From NCBI GenBank assembly GCA_030430075.1, contig JAUIGN010000015.1, positions 1 through 64,000 on the forward strand: a DNA stretch of 64,000 nucleotides, in the 5' to 3' direction. The notes below the pieces were generated by a model. The model ran no database searches. It was not told the origin of the DNA and saw only the letters and a program-made list of their open reading frames with translations. This document shows positions 36,327-44,755 of the stretch, in pieces (position 1 is the stretch's first letter; each line of letters begins with the position of its first letter). The translations under genes were made by a program, and so were the position numbers. Origin of the DNA: a bacterium (GTDB lineage: Bacteria > Planctomycetota > Planctomycetia > Pirellulales > Pirellulaceae).

Positions 36327-38243
36327 CTAGCGGGTCTCCAACTGCTCGGCGCGCGCAGCCATTCGGCTGGCCTGCTCCGGATCGTCCAAGGCCTCGTACA
36401 TCGTCGCCAAATTCCCGTAGGGTACGGCCAAGGCGGATTCCTTCAGTTTTCCACCCCGGTGAGCGGCGAGCATCATCTTCAGTCCCCGCTTCGTCAGGTT
36501 GACGGCTTCATCCTCCGCATCAGCCTGCCAATAGGAGACGCCCATGCTGACAAACCGCTCACCATGCAGCCCCGCGTCGGAGCCGTGGCGCTGCGGCAAG
36601 TCATTCGAAAAATACGGAAGCGACTTTTCGTAGTAGCGAACCGCTTTCGAGTGGTTCTGATTGCCGATGGACTCGGCGAGCCCCGCAAAGAAGTAAATCT
36701 TTCCCATCAGGTAGTCGGCATTCACCGTCCGCTCGCGTTGCCGATCGATCTTGTCGATCAGCACGTCCGCATGTTCGGCGAACCGCAAGACCTGGTCGTG
36801 GTCCTCCCGGGCCCGCGAGATTTCAATCGCTTCGTAAAGCGTTTCCACGACGATCCAGCGGACTTCGTTCTTGAAGCTCTCGTCGGACGACTTTCGCACG
36901 ACATGGTCCAACTCTTCCAGCAATTGCTTGACCGCCTTCTGCGGATCGGCGTTGATTTTCAGCCCGGCATAGGCCTGTAAAGTTCGGTGAATGATCTGCA
37001 GCCGCAACAGTGATTCGCCCTCGTCATACTCGAGCATCCCATAGGCGATCTCGGAGGCACCCTTGAGCCACTTCAACATCGTGTTCTGCTTGTCCTGCCA
37101 ATGTCCGCGTGCAATGTCATTAGCGACTCCGAAATAGGCATCCACGAGGACCCGCTTGGCGTACCGGCGGACTTCGGTCCGGTCGGTGGTCGCCAACTGA
37201 ACGCCCATCTGCAAGGCTTCCTGGTGAACTTCGAGCGCGTCGTTGTACTCGTGATCGGGACCGTTGGCCATAAAGTCAGCCAGTTGGCAATAAGCCCGGG
37301 CACGATACTCGGGGGGTGCCTCACCGTCCTCAATGACTGCCTCCGCGTCACGGATGGCCGCCTCATGATCATCCAGCTCGAAGTGAATCTTAGCTCGAGT
37401 CGTCAGCAACCGGGCGTCTTCCGGGGCCAGCGTAACGGCCTTGTCGATGGCGGTCAGGGCCGCTGCGTAGTTGCCCTGCGCATCCAGAATCTGCGCCTTC
37501 AGCCAATGCAGTTCCGGCGTATCAGGACCCAGCTTTTCGGCCTGCGCGAGATCGGCCAGGTTGTCCTCGTAGTGGTTGAGGCTGTCCTGCCGGACGCGCA
37601 TCAGGAAAGGCTCGGCGGAAATTCGTTCCAGCACGAGTTGAGCGACCATGCGATTCGTCGCTTCGGGGTCAAAGCTGAACACCACGCCCCGTTCGGGATA
37701 GATCTGCCCCAGGGCCGTTCCCGATTCGCTCCGAATGACGGCCGGCCGGAACGCGTCCAGCTTGAGTTCCTTCTCGATGTCCGCCGGAGCCGCCGTTTTT
37801 TCCAGGAAGATGATCACCGATGTGACGGATTCGTCCGCCACCACGACCTCAATCTTGGGAAACGGTCCGACTTGATAGGTGTAGAATTCTTCCTTGCCGC
37901 GCGTTTCGCGACTGAGCGGTTCACCGAACGCTTCGATGAGCTGGTCGGCCGTTGTTTCACCAGGCGTCAACTCTTGAAAGCTGGAGGCGCGAACCGTTGC
38001 TTTGGAACGCGCCGTTTCCTCGGCCGCCGTTTCCTCGGCCACCGTTTCCTCGGCACTGGCGGCCGCCACTTCAGCGGGCGTCTCCAGTTTGCGAATGGCC
38101 GGCCGATCGCCGCTCGGCTCGCGCAGAATGGCTGGGGCAGAGACTTGCCAGGCCTGCAGATCTGATGGGGCGAGCAAGCTGAGAGCAACCGTGCTCCACA
38201 CGACGATCACTGCCATCTCTCGACGTTTCAAGACGACTTGCAT
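36327..38243 (-). CDS. exported TPR protein with BamE-like N-terminal segment
   Basis: A 638-residue protein with a signal peptide (VIVVWSTVALSLLAPSDLQA). After an Ala/Glu-rich stretch, residues about 95-165 (LTPGETTADQLIEAFGEPLS, YTYQVGPFPKIEVVVADESV) resemble the SmpA/BamE-type fold, where a Gly-Thr-Thr motif precedes a helix and a GEP turn. From about residue 210 TPR units follow, the clearest being PELHWLKAQILDAQGNYAAA and ARLLTTRAKIHFELDDHEAA, and later SKAVRYYEKSLPYF. Function unknown; a cell-envelope scaffold is plausible. The ATG at 38243 is preceded by AGAGG and fits the signal peptide better than the ATG at 38291. Confidence 0.8.
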   Translation of the reverse strand: MQVVLKRREMAVIVVWSTVALSLLAPSDLQAWQVSAPAILREPSGDRPAIRKLETPAEVAAASAEETVAEETAAEETARSKATVRASSFQELTPGETTADQLIEAFGEPLSRETRGKEEFYTYQVGPFPKIEVVVADESVTSVIIFLEKTAAPADIEKELKLDAFRPAVIRSESGTALGQIYPERGVVFSFDPEATNRMVAQLVLERISAEPFLMRVRQDSLNHYEDNLADLAQAEKLGPDTPELHWLKAQILDAQGNYAAALTAIDKAVTLAPEDARLLTTRAKIHFELDDHEAAIRDAEAVIEDGEAPPEYRARAYCQLADFMANGPDHEYNDALEVHQEALQMGVQLATTDRTEVRRYAKRVLVDAYFGVANDIARGHWQDKQNTMLKWLKGASEIAYGMLEYDEGESLLRLQIIHRTLQAYAGLKINADPQKAVKQLLEELDHVVRKSSDESFKNEVRWIVVETLYEAIEISRAREDHDQVLRFAEHADVLIDKIDRQRERTVNADYLMGKIYFFAGLAESIGNQNHSKAVRYYEKSLPYFSNDLPQRHGSDAGLHGERFVSMGVSYWQADAEDEAVNLTKRGLKMMLAAHRGGKLKESALAVPYGNLATMYEALDDPEQASRMAARAEQLETR

Positions 38244-38538
38244 CTCTCTACCTCTTGCACCTTTGTGCACAAAAATACTGTACTTGCGCATTAACCACGG
38301 CCACCTCTGGGAAAAGCGGGCGGTAGTGTAGCAACAATGAAAACTGCGTCCAGACGAATTGACGCTGAATTTGCCAGGAAACAGGCATCCAGCGATGTTC
38401 CTCTGCTAGCATCCCCTCTGCCGTTGCGCACGTCGGCAACGGGAGCGGGATCTCAAGAGCCGGCCGGCTTGACGACGCGACGGCCGTTGATCGGCCGCGC
38501 CGCTTCGTGCGGCATCGCAGCCCTCGACAGCGAACGCG

Positions 38539-39381
38539 TCAGTTCGCCAACCGTTCCAGGGCGAGTCGGGCTTCCTCGCGCACCATCTCGTCCGGATCGA
38601 CGAGCAGCCCCATCAGGGCCGGGCCGGCGTCCTGGCCGGCAGCACCTAAGTCACCGAGTATCGACGCTGCCCAGCACCGCACGTCCGCTCGATCATCATC
38701 CAGAAACTCGACCAGCACCGGCACAGCCGCCGCGCCAAGTCGCACGAAAGCCCGGCGCGACGTCGCTTCCAGCAGTTGCTGCTGTTCAAGCATCAAGAGG
38801 AGCTCCGCATCGGCCTGCTCGCGAATCGAAGCAATCTCCGACTTCGTCTCTTCCAGCTCGGTCTTCAAGCTGACCACCTGCTGCATTTGCTCGATCTCCA
38901 GCGACTCGGATTGCTCCAGCTCGGCCTTCAGTCGCGCGAATTCCGCTTCCAGATTTCTTCCCAACGACTCTCGTGCCGCCCGGTCGTCGGACCCCTCCGG
39001 ATCCATGTCCAGCAATGCGAGCACCGTGGCAATGGACCCATCCAATTGTTGCTGCAGCGCTTTGCATTCGGACGTCTTCTGATTGAGGAGCGTGGTCCGT
39101 TTCTCCAGCAACCGGCTGTTCCGTTCAAGCATCGTCTGCAGTTGTCCAAGCTGGGCGCGGGCCCGCGTCAGGGCGGCCGCATTCACGGCCGGCACGGGCG
39201 GTTTGACAACCACCCGTCGGGCACCCGACGCCTGTTGCGCGCCTCCTTCCTCCCCGCTCGCAGCCAGCCGGTTGCCGGCCGTCTCCCGATAATAGGAAAA
39301 CGTGGCGAAAGCGATCACCGCGACCAAGAGCGCCGCGGCCGTGTATCCTCCCGCGATGAGCAGACTGTTTCTGGCGGACAT
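38539..39381 (-). CDS. membrane-anchored coiled-coil protein with HEAT repeats
   Basis: A 280-residue protein with one N-terminal membrane helix (about 8-28, GYTAAALLVAVIAFATFSYY). A long coiled coil follows from about 70 to 210 (RAQLGQLQTMLERNSRLLEK, LEAEFARLKAELEQSESLEI). Two HEAT repeats end the protein (VPVLVEFLDDDRADVRCWAA and GLLVDPDEMVREEARLALER). It looks like a tethered scaffold; the partner is unknown. The frame is open to 39456, but the ATG at 39381 (MSARNSLLIAGG) gives a clean membrane start. It precedes the TPR gene on the same strand with a 295-bp gap in which I see no further feature. Confidence 0.8.
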   Translation of the reverse strand: MSARNSLLIAGGYTAAALLVAVIAFATFSYYRETAGNRLAASGEEGGAQQASGARRVVVKPPVPAVNAAALTRARAQLGQLQTMLERNSRLLEKRTTLLNQKTSECKALQQQLDGSIATVLALLDMDPEGSDDRAARESLGRNLEAEFARLKAELEQSESLEIEQMQQVVSLKTELEETKSEIASIREQADAELLLMLEQQQLLEATSRRAFVRLGAAAVPVLVEFLDDDRADVRCWAASILGDLGAAGQDAGPALMGLLVDPDEMVREEARLALERLAN

Positions 39382-39561
39382 GATCGGCCTTCCGGTCAAA
39401 GAACAAGCCACTGAGAACAACGCCGGAATAGAGGGCAGAACTTCACACTTCATCATAGACGTGCCATCGGTCGGTTACCATATTACGGCCCTGAAGCTTG
39501 CTGCGGAGGCGATGATTTCCGAGCCCGCATCGCCACGGGCACAAGCCGCTGGGCTACAATA

Positions 39562-41016
39562 ATGGCCGGTTCACAATGGCCGGTTCAACTTCGGCTTCCG
39601 CCCGCTCCTTGCGTCACTCCGGTCACGAGTTTCAGTTTGGATCACGAGTCCTCTACCTCCGCAGCCCCTTCCGCCGACGTGCCGTCTTCGGCCAAGGTCG
39701 GCGTCATTTTGTGGCTTTGTGCTGCCGCGATGATCGCCTACATCTGCCGCAACAGCCTGGGCGTGGCGGAGTACACGATTCGCGAAGAATTCGGACTCCT
39801 GACGCGGGAAGGTGAAAAGGCGATGGGCGTGGTGATGGGGATCTTCTTCCTCACCTATGCGCTCGGGCAGATCCCGACCGGCGCCCTGGGAACCCGTTGG
39901 GGCAGTCGAACATCGATCCCGCTCTGCGCCGCCGGCCTGTCGATCTCCACCGGGATCATGGGACTCGCCAACGGGCTGGGCCTGCTGATCGGCGCCCGGT
40001 TGGCCAACGGGGTTTTCCAGGCCGGGCTGTTTCCCTGCTGCACAAACACAATCGCCACCTGGTTTCCCAGCAAGCTCAGGGCCGTTCCCACCGGATGCCT
40101 GGGGGCTTCGATGTCGCTGGGCGGCGCCGTGGGTGTCTTCATCACGGGTTTCCTGGTGGTCGGCATCGGCTGGCGGGCGACATTCGCCGCTTACAGCGTC
40201 CTGGGGCTCGCCTGGGCCATCGGCTTCTATCTCTGGTTTCGGGATACCCCGCGTGCTTTTCTGGCCAAGCGATTGCCAGCGGACGGCGGCCCGCAGTGGC
40301 TGGACTCGGCAACGTCCAGGAGCGACACGGAGAAACAGGCGGCAGTGCCGACGCCCTGGTTGGCGATCTACTCCAGTCCCGCGACCTGGTGGATTTGCAG
40401 TCAGCAGTTCTGCCGCGCCGCCGGACAAATCTTCTTCGGGAGCTGGTTTGCCACCTACCTGCAGGAGACGCACGAGGTGACCGTGGTCAAATCCGGAATC
40501 CTCAACAGCCTCCCGATGATCGCGCTGGTCGCCGGAGCCCTCTCCGGCGGAGTCCTTTCGGACGGACTCTTGGCGATGACGGGCAGCCGAGTGATCGCAC
40601 GGAAATGGCTGGCTGCCGGCTGCATGGCAACGTGCGCGTTGCTGGTTTTCGGCGCCTACTTTGTCAGTGACCCGCTGACCGCGGTGTTGATCATCAGCCT
40701 CGGGTCGTTTTGTGCCGCAGTGGGCGGACCCTGCGCCTACACGATCACGATCGACATGGGAGGAGGCCACGTGGGCACGCTGTTCGGCACGATGAATATG
40801 GTCGGCAACCTGGGGGCGCTGGCGTTCGTCTTTGGCGTACCCTGGTTCCTCGATCTGACAGGGAACTGGGACAGCGTCCTCCTCTTGTTCGGCTTCCTCT
40901 ATGTTGGCGCCGGGGCGTTCTGGTTGCTTCTCAAGCCGGAGGGGGATATCTTCGATCAGTCGATGGTTTCGGCCGAGCCCGAACCGCCGCCGGCGGAAGT
41001 GGACGCCGAGGCATGA
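39562..41016 (+). CDS. MFS transporter, anion:cation symporter-like
   Basis: A 484-residue major facilitator superfamily permease with about 12 membrane helices. The N-half signature is GIFFLTYALGQIPTGALGTRWGSR, followed by the loop IATWFPSKLRAVPTGCLGAS. The pattern fits the ACS family (hexuronate, phthalate and similar organic anions). The first 40 residues are not membrane-like; the true start could be a TTG at 39637 (LDHESSTSAAPS) instead of the ATG at 39562. It is followed after 34 bp by a ceramidase-like hydrolase gene and then by an amidohydrolase gene, so it probably imports a substrate or product of those enzymes (inference). Confidence 0.88.
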   Translation: MAGSQWPVQLRLPPAPCVTPVTSFSLDHESSTSAAPSADVPSSAKVGVILWLCAAAMIAYICRNSLGVAEYTIREEFGLLTREGEKAMGVVMGIFFLTYALGQIPTGALGTRWGSRTSIPLCAAGLSISTGIMGLANGLGLLIGARLANGVFQAGLFPCCTNTIATWFPSKLRAVPTGCLGASMSLGGAVGVFITGFLVVGIGWRATFAAYSVLGLAWAIGFYLWFRDTPRAFLAKRLPADGGPQWLDSATSRSDTEKQAAVPTPWLAIYSSPATWWICSQQFCRAAGQIFFGSWFATYLQETHEVTVVKSGILNSLPMIALVAGALSGGVLSDGLLAMTGSRVIARKWLAAGCMATCALLVFGAYFVSDPLTAVLIISLGSFCAAVGGPCAYTITIDMGGGHVGTLFGTMNMVGNLGALAFVFGVPWFLDLTGNWDSVLLLFGFLYVGAGAFWLLLKPEGDIFDQSMVSAEPEPPPAEVDAEA

Positions 41017-41050
41017 GGCGGGCGACGGTCACCTTTCCTGGGATACCCCG

Positions 41051-42514
41051 ATGACACTCGTTGACTTTCCGCAAAGCGTCTGCCGCTTCGGCATCGCCAC
41101 CGGTGACATCACGCCGCCGGTGGGAACCTACCACCGCATGTGGGGCGCCGCGAAACACGATCAGTCGACGGGGGTCCATCGCCCCCTGATCGCCAGCGTC
41201 TCCTTGTTCCAGTCGGTTGACGAGGATGCCTCGGACGCCGGGCAGCAATTGCTGGTTGCCCTCGATCACTGCCTCTTCGAGCAAGCTGACATTGACCGCA
41301 TCACGGCCGCCATCCAACGGCAGGCAGGCCTTAGCCCGGCAACGGTGGCCGTGATCTTCTCACACACCCACGCGGCGGGCATGCTGACACGTGACCGGGC
41401 CCAGTTGCCCGGCGGCGACGCAATTCCCGGCTACCTCGACACCCTGGCAGAAACGGTTGGCCGGTTGGCGGCCCAGGCCGCCGGCAACCGGCAGACGGCA
41501 ACCCTCAGCTATGCCAACGGACGCTGTGATCTGGCCGCGCACCGAGACCTCTTCGACGAAGCGACCGACCAATGGGTCTGTGGCTACAATCCGGCCGGCG
41601 AAGCCGACGATCTGGCATTGGTGGTTCGGGTCACCAATGCCCAGGACGAGATCCTGGCCACGTTCGTCAATTACGCCTGTCACCCGACGACGCTTGCCTG
41701 GGACAACCAGTTGATTAGCCCCGACTACCCCGGCGCGATGCGGGAAGTGGTCGAGCGGGCGACGGGGGCGCCGTGCGTGTTTATCCAGGGCGCCTCGGGA
41801 GACATCGGCCCCCGCCACGGGTTTGTGGGAGACACCCAGGTCGCCGATCAGAACGGCCGCCAGTTGGGATACGCCGCCCTCTCGGCGTTAGAATCCCTGC
41901 CGGCAGCCAACACGCAATTCGAATATTCGGGCCCGGTCATATCGGGCGCGACGATCGGCCCCTGGCACGCGACTCCGATCTCGGACACGCGTCGAGCGGA
42001 CTGCGCGCGATGGCAAACCGATCGATCGATCGTACCACTCGCTTATCGCCCCGAGTTGCCGGTGCTGGAGGACGTCGAACGGGAACGGGTCGAGCTGCAG
42101 CAGCAAGAGCAAGCGGCTCATCAAGCGGGTGACGAAGCACGGGCAGCGGATCTCCGCGCGCTGGTGGAACGGAAATCCCGGTTGATCACGCGGCTCACCT
42201 GCCTGCCGCCCGATCAGTATCCCTTTCGGACCGCCATCTGGCGGATGGGGGACGCGGTCTGGGTGGTCGTGCAGGGAGAACCCTACCAGCTCTTGCAGCG
42301 TGAACTGCGCCGCCGCTTTCCCGGCGTGCCGATCGTGGTCGCCGTGCTGGCCGATGGTTGGGGCGCCTCTTATCTCCCGCCTGCGGACCTGTATGGGCAG
42401 GGCGTCTACCAGGAGACGGTCGCCGTGGTCGCTGCCGGTAGTCTCGAGCATCTCATTGAAAACGTCGCGACACGTATCGCTGCGTGTCTTCAGACCCCGC
42501 AAACAACAGGCTAG
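41051..42514 (+). CDS. neutral/alkaline ceramidase-like hydrolase
   Basis: A 487-residue protein whose N-terminal half matches the neutral non-lysosomal ceramidase fold: FGIATGDITPPVGTYHRMWG, the zinc-type motif IFSHTHAAG, NYACHPTTLAWDN and FIQGASGDIGPRHGF. No signal peptide is seen, unlike secreted ceramidases, so the enzyme is probably cytoplasmic and may cleave another amide. A charged helical insert (about 335-375) separates the halves. Start at ATG 41051, 34 bp after the transporter gene; its stop is 5 bp before the next start. Substrate unproven. Confidence 0.78.
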   Translation: MTLVDFPQSVCRFGIATGDITPPVGTYHRMWGAAKHDQSTGVHRPLIASVSLFQSVDEDASDAGQQLLVALDHCLFEQADIDRITAAIQRQAGLSPATVAVIFSHTHAAGMLTRDRAQLPGGDAIPGYLDTLAETVGRLAAQAAGNRQTATLSYANGRCDLAAHRDLFDEATDQWVCGYNPAGEADDLALVVRVTNAQDEILATFVNYACHPTTLAWDNQLISPDYPGAMREVVERATGAPCVFIQGASGDIGPRHGFVGDTQVADQNGRQLGYAALSALESLPAANTQFEYSGPVISGATIGPWHATPISDTRRADCARWQTDRSIVPLAYRPELPVLEDVERERVELQQQEQAAHQAGDEARAADLRALVERKSRLITRLTCLPPDQYPFRTAIWRMGDAVWVVVQGEPYQLLQRELRRRFPGVPIVVAVLADGWGASYLPPADLYGQGVYQETVAVVAAGSLEHLIENVATRIAACLQTPQTTG

Positions 42515-42519
42515 AACCC

Positions 42520-44067
42520 ATGCTCATTTCAAGCTGTCTGGCACTCCTCGTCGTCGCGGCGCCGCTCGAGGCGGATGTGGTTCTGGCGAACGCGCGGATC
42601 TTCGACGGCACCGGTCGGGACGCGATCATCGGCGACGTCGCGATCAAGGACGAACGAATTGTCGGCGTCGGGCGACTCGACGTAACCAAGGATGCGCGAC
42701 GGATCGACGCCAGTGGACTGATTCTAGCGCCCGGATTCATCGACCTTCATAACCACAGCGACCGTCCCATCACGCGTGCTGAAACGCGACTTGCCCGCAA
42801 CTATCTGACGCAGGGCGTGACGACCATCGTCACCGGAAACTGTGGCGGAGGCCGAGCGGATGTCGAGGCCTACCTCCGCGAGATTGACAAGGCCGGCGCC
42901 GGACCGAATGTGGCTCACCTGATTCCCCAGGGAAGTCTCCGTCGCGCCGTCATCGGTGCCGAAAATCGTCCACCATCGCCGGACGAACTGCGGAAGATGC
43001 AGGAGCTGGTGGCAGCGGGGATGAAGGCGGGCGCGTGGGGACTCTCCACCGGCCTGATCTATGTCCCCAGCAAGTACGCGGCGACCGAAGAACTGATCGC
43101 CGTTTCGCGGATCGTTGCCCGGCACAACGGCATCTATGTTTCGCATATGCGGAACGAAGGGACGCGGTTGCTCGAATCGATTGACGAGGCGCTGCAGATC
43201 GGCCGGGAAGCCGGTTTGCCGGTGCACATTTCGCACTTCAAAGCCTCCGGCCGCGCGGCCTGGGGATTGGCGGCCGATGCCGTTGCCAAGGTCAGCGAGG
43301 CCCGTAGCTCAGGTCAGCAGGTGACCGCTGACCAGTATCCATACATCGCCAGCAGCACGTCGCTGGGCGCGATGGTCGTGCCGGATCGCCTCCGCAGCAC
43401 CGCGGCATTCAAGCAAGCGATCGCCGACCCCGACCAGGCCGAGAAGTTGCGCGGCCAGCTTCGCCAGGCGATCGAAGCCCGCAGTGGCGGAGCGAGCCTG
43501 TTCATCGCCAGCTATAACAAACAGCCGGCCTGGCAAGGGCGCGACCTCGCCTCGCTGGCCAAGGAACTCGAACGCAGCCCGGTCGATCTGGTGATCGAAA
43601 TCCAGACGAACGGCGGAGCCGGGATGGTCAACTTCGGCATGCAGGAAGAAGAGGTGCGGTTGATCATGCAACAGCCCTATGTGGCCGTCGCCAGTGACGG
43701 CGGTGCGAAAGTGCCCAATGACACCGTTCCCCATCCCCGGAACTACGGCACGTTTCCTCGAAAAATCGGACGCTACGCGATTCAGGGGCAAACCGTTTCC
43801 CTGGCCGCCGCCATTCGAAGTGCGACCGGACTGCCGGCGGAGATTCTCGGCTTGCCGCGACGCGGCCTGGTCAAGGACGGATATGCCGCCGACCTGGTCG
43901 TCTTCGATCCCCAGACGTTTCTGGACACGGCAACGTTCGCAGAGCCGCACCAGTATGCGACCGGCGTGCAGTATCTGTTCGTGAACGGCAAACTGGCCAT
44001 CGATGAGGGCCGGGTCACCGAGACGTTGGCCGGCCGTGCGCTCCGCCACGAGAAGATTACGAAGTGA
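42520..44067 (+). CDS. D-aminoacylase / N-acyl-D-amino-acid deacylase-type amidohydrolase
   Basis: A 515-residue amidohydrolase. A short hydrophobic N-terminus (MLISSCLALLVVAAP) may be a signal peptide. Metal and substrate motifs of the D-aminoacylase group are present: LAPGFIDLHNHSD (HxH), TTIVTGNCGGG, STGLIYVPSKYA, VSHMRNEG, VHISHFKASG and the late aspartate in VAVASDGGA. The final part (GLVKDGYAADLVVFDPQTFL) is the C-terminal beta domain. The enzyme should cleave N-acyl-D-amino acids or related amides. Five bases after the ceramidase-like gene, so co-transcribed with it and the MFS gene. Confidence 0.88.
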   Translation: MLISSCLALLVVAAPLEADVVLANARIFDGTGRDAIIGDVAIKDERIVGVGRLDVTKDARRIDASGLILAPGFIDLHNHSDRPITRAETRLARNYLTQGVTTIVTGNCGGGRADVEAYLREIDKAGAGPNVAHLIPQGSLRRAVIGAENRPPSPDELRKMQELVAAGMKAGAWGLSTGLIYVPSKYAATEELIAVSRIVARHNGIYVSHMRNEGTRLLESIDEALQIGREAGLPVHISHFKASGRAAWGLAADAVAKVSEARSSGQQVTADQYPYIASSTSLGAMVVPDRLRSTAAFKQAIADPDQAEKLRGQLRQAIEARSGGASLFIASYNKQPAWQGRDLASLAKELERSPVDLVIEIQTNGGAGMVNFGMQEEEVRLIMQQPYVAVASDGGAKVPNDTVPHPRNYGTFPRKIGRYAIQGQTVSLAAAIRSATGLPAEILGLPRRGLVKDGYAADLVVFDPQTFLDTATFAEPHQYATGVQYLFVNGKLAIDEGRVTETLAGRALRHEKITK

Positions 44068-44333
44068 TTTGCGCGCACCGTGCGAGCGGATTGCCGGAGT
44101 GACCAGCGGGAGCGGACGCGAGTTTGGCACGTTTCCGGTTTGGTTGAGGCTCTGCCAGGTGAGGAACGCGTCAAGCAGCAGGTTCGGTCACTTCAGCAGG
44201 CAGGATTTGACCTAGCGTCGCTCGGAGTGGCTTGCGAAAATGGGCAGAGCGATGGGGCTGCAGGATCGTTTGCCGAACTGCGGTGATCGCCCAGCTTCAC
44301 GTTCTGTTTCTTGCCTGACCAACCGAGTGGCCG

Positions 44334-44684
44334 ATGCCGATGGCTGAGACGTTTATCTTGATTCCCGGCCGGACGAGCCAGCAGGGCTGCGGAATCAGTG
44401 AAGGAAAGTTTGAAGCGAATTACCAGAGCGAGATCACCACGCTGCAGGTCGCGCCGGCCGATATGGAACGCCTCGCGCTGACCAATGGCGATCGGGTTCG
44501 TCTGCGTGGGGAACACGGCGAAATCGACGTCGCTGTCAAAGCCGCCAAGAAGGACGAGCTGCCCGCTGGGATCCTGTTCATCGCCTACGGCGACTTGTCG
44601 AGCCGCTTGATGGGAGGGGATACGCATGGGTCCGGAATGCCAACCAGCAAAGGGCTCGATGTCGAATTGACCGTTTTGAAATAA
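44334..44684 (+). CDS. fwdD: formylmethanofuran dehydrogenase subunit D (molybdopterin dinucleotide-binding)
   Basis: A 116-residue stand-alone molybdopterin-dinucleotide-binding domain. It matches FwdD/FmdD, which with FwdB holds the bis-pterin Mo or W cofactor. Typical parts: FILIPGRTSQQGCGISEGKF, the NGDRVRLRGEHGEI barrel and the late LPAGILFIAYGDLSSRLMGGDTHGSGMPTSKG segment lining the cofactor. An ATG six bases later is an alternative start. It lies 71 bp upstream of fwdB in the same direction, so they form one operon. It is about 40 kb from subunits A and C. Confidence 0.88.
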   Translation: MPMAETFILIPGRTSQQGCGISEGKFEANYQSEITTLQVAPADMERLALTNGDRVRLRGEHGEIDVAVKAAKKDELPAGILFIAYGDLSSRLMGGDTHGSGMPTSKGLDVELTVLK

Positions 44685-44755
44685 CGATCATCTCTCGGTC
44701 CTGTCCGCCACGTCGGGATGGCGCGGAACGAGATGAAGGAAACGATGGCAATCTC

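Noticed and set aside
44080..44286. Small plus-strand frame before fwdD
   Set aside because: 68 residues without recognisable domain or ribosome-binding site; possibly remnant sequence, not supportable as a gene.
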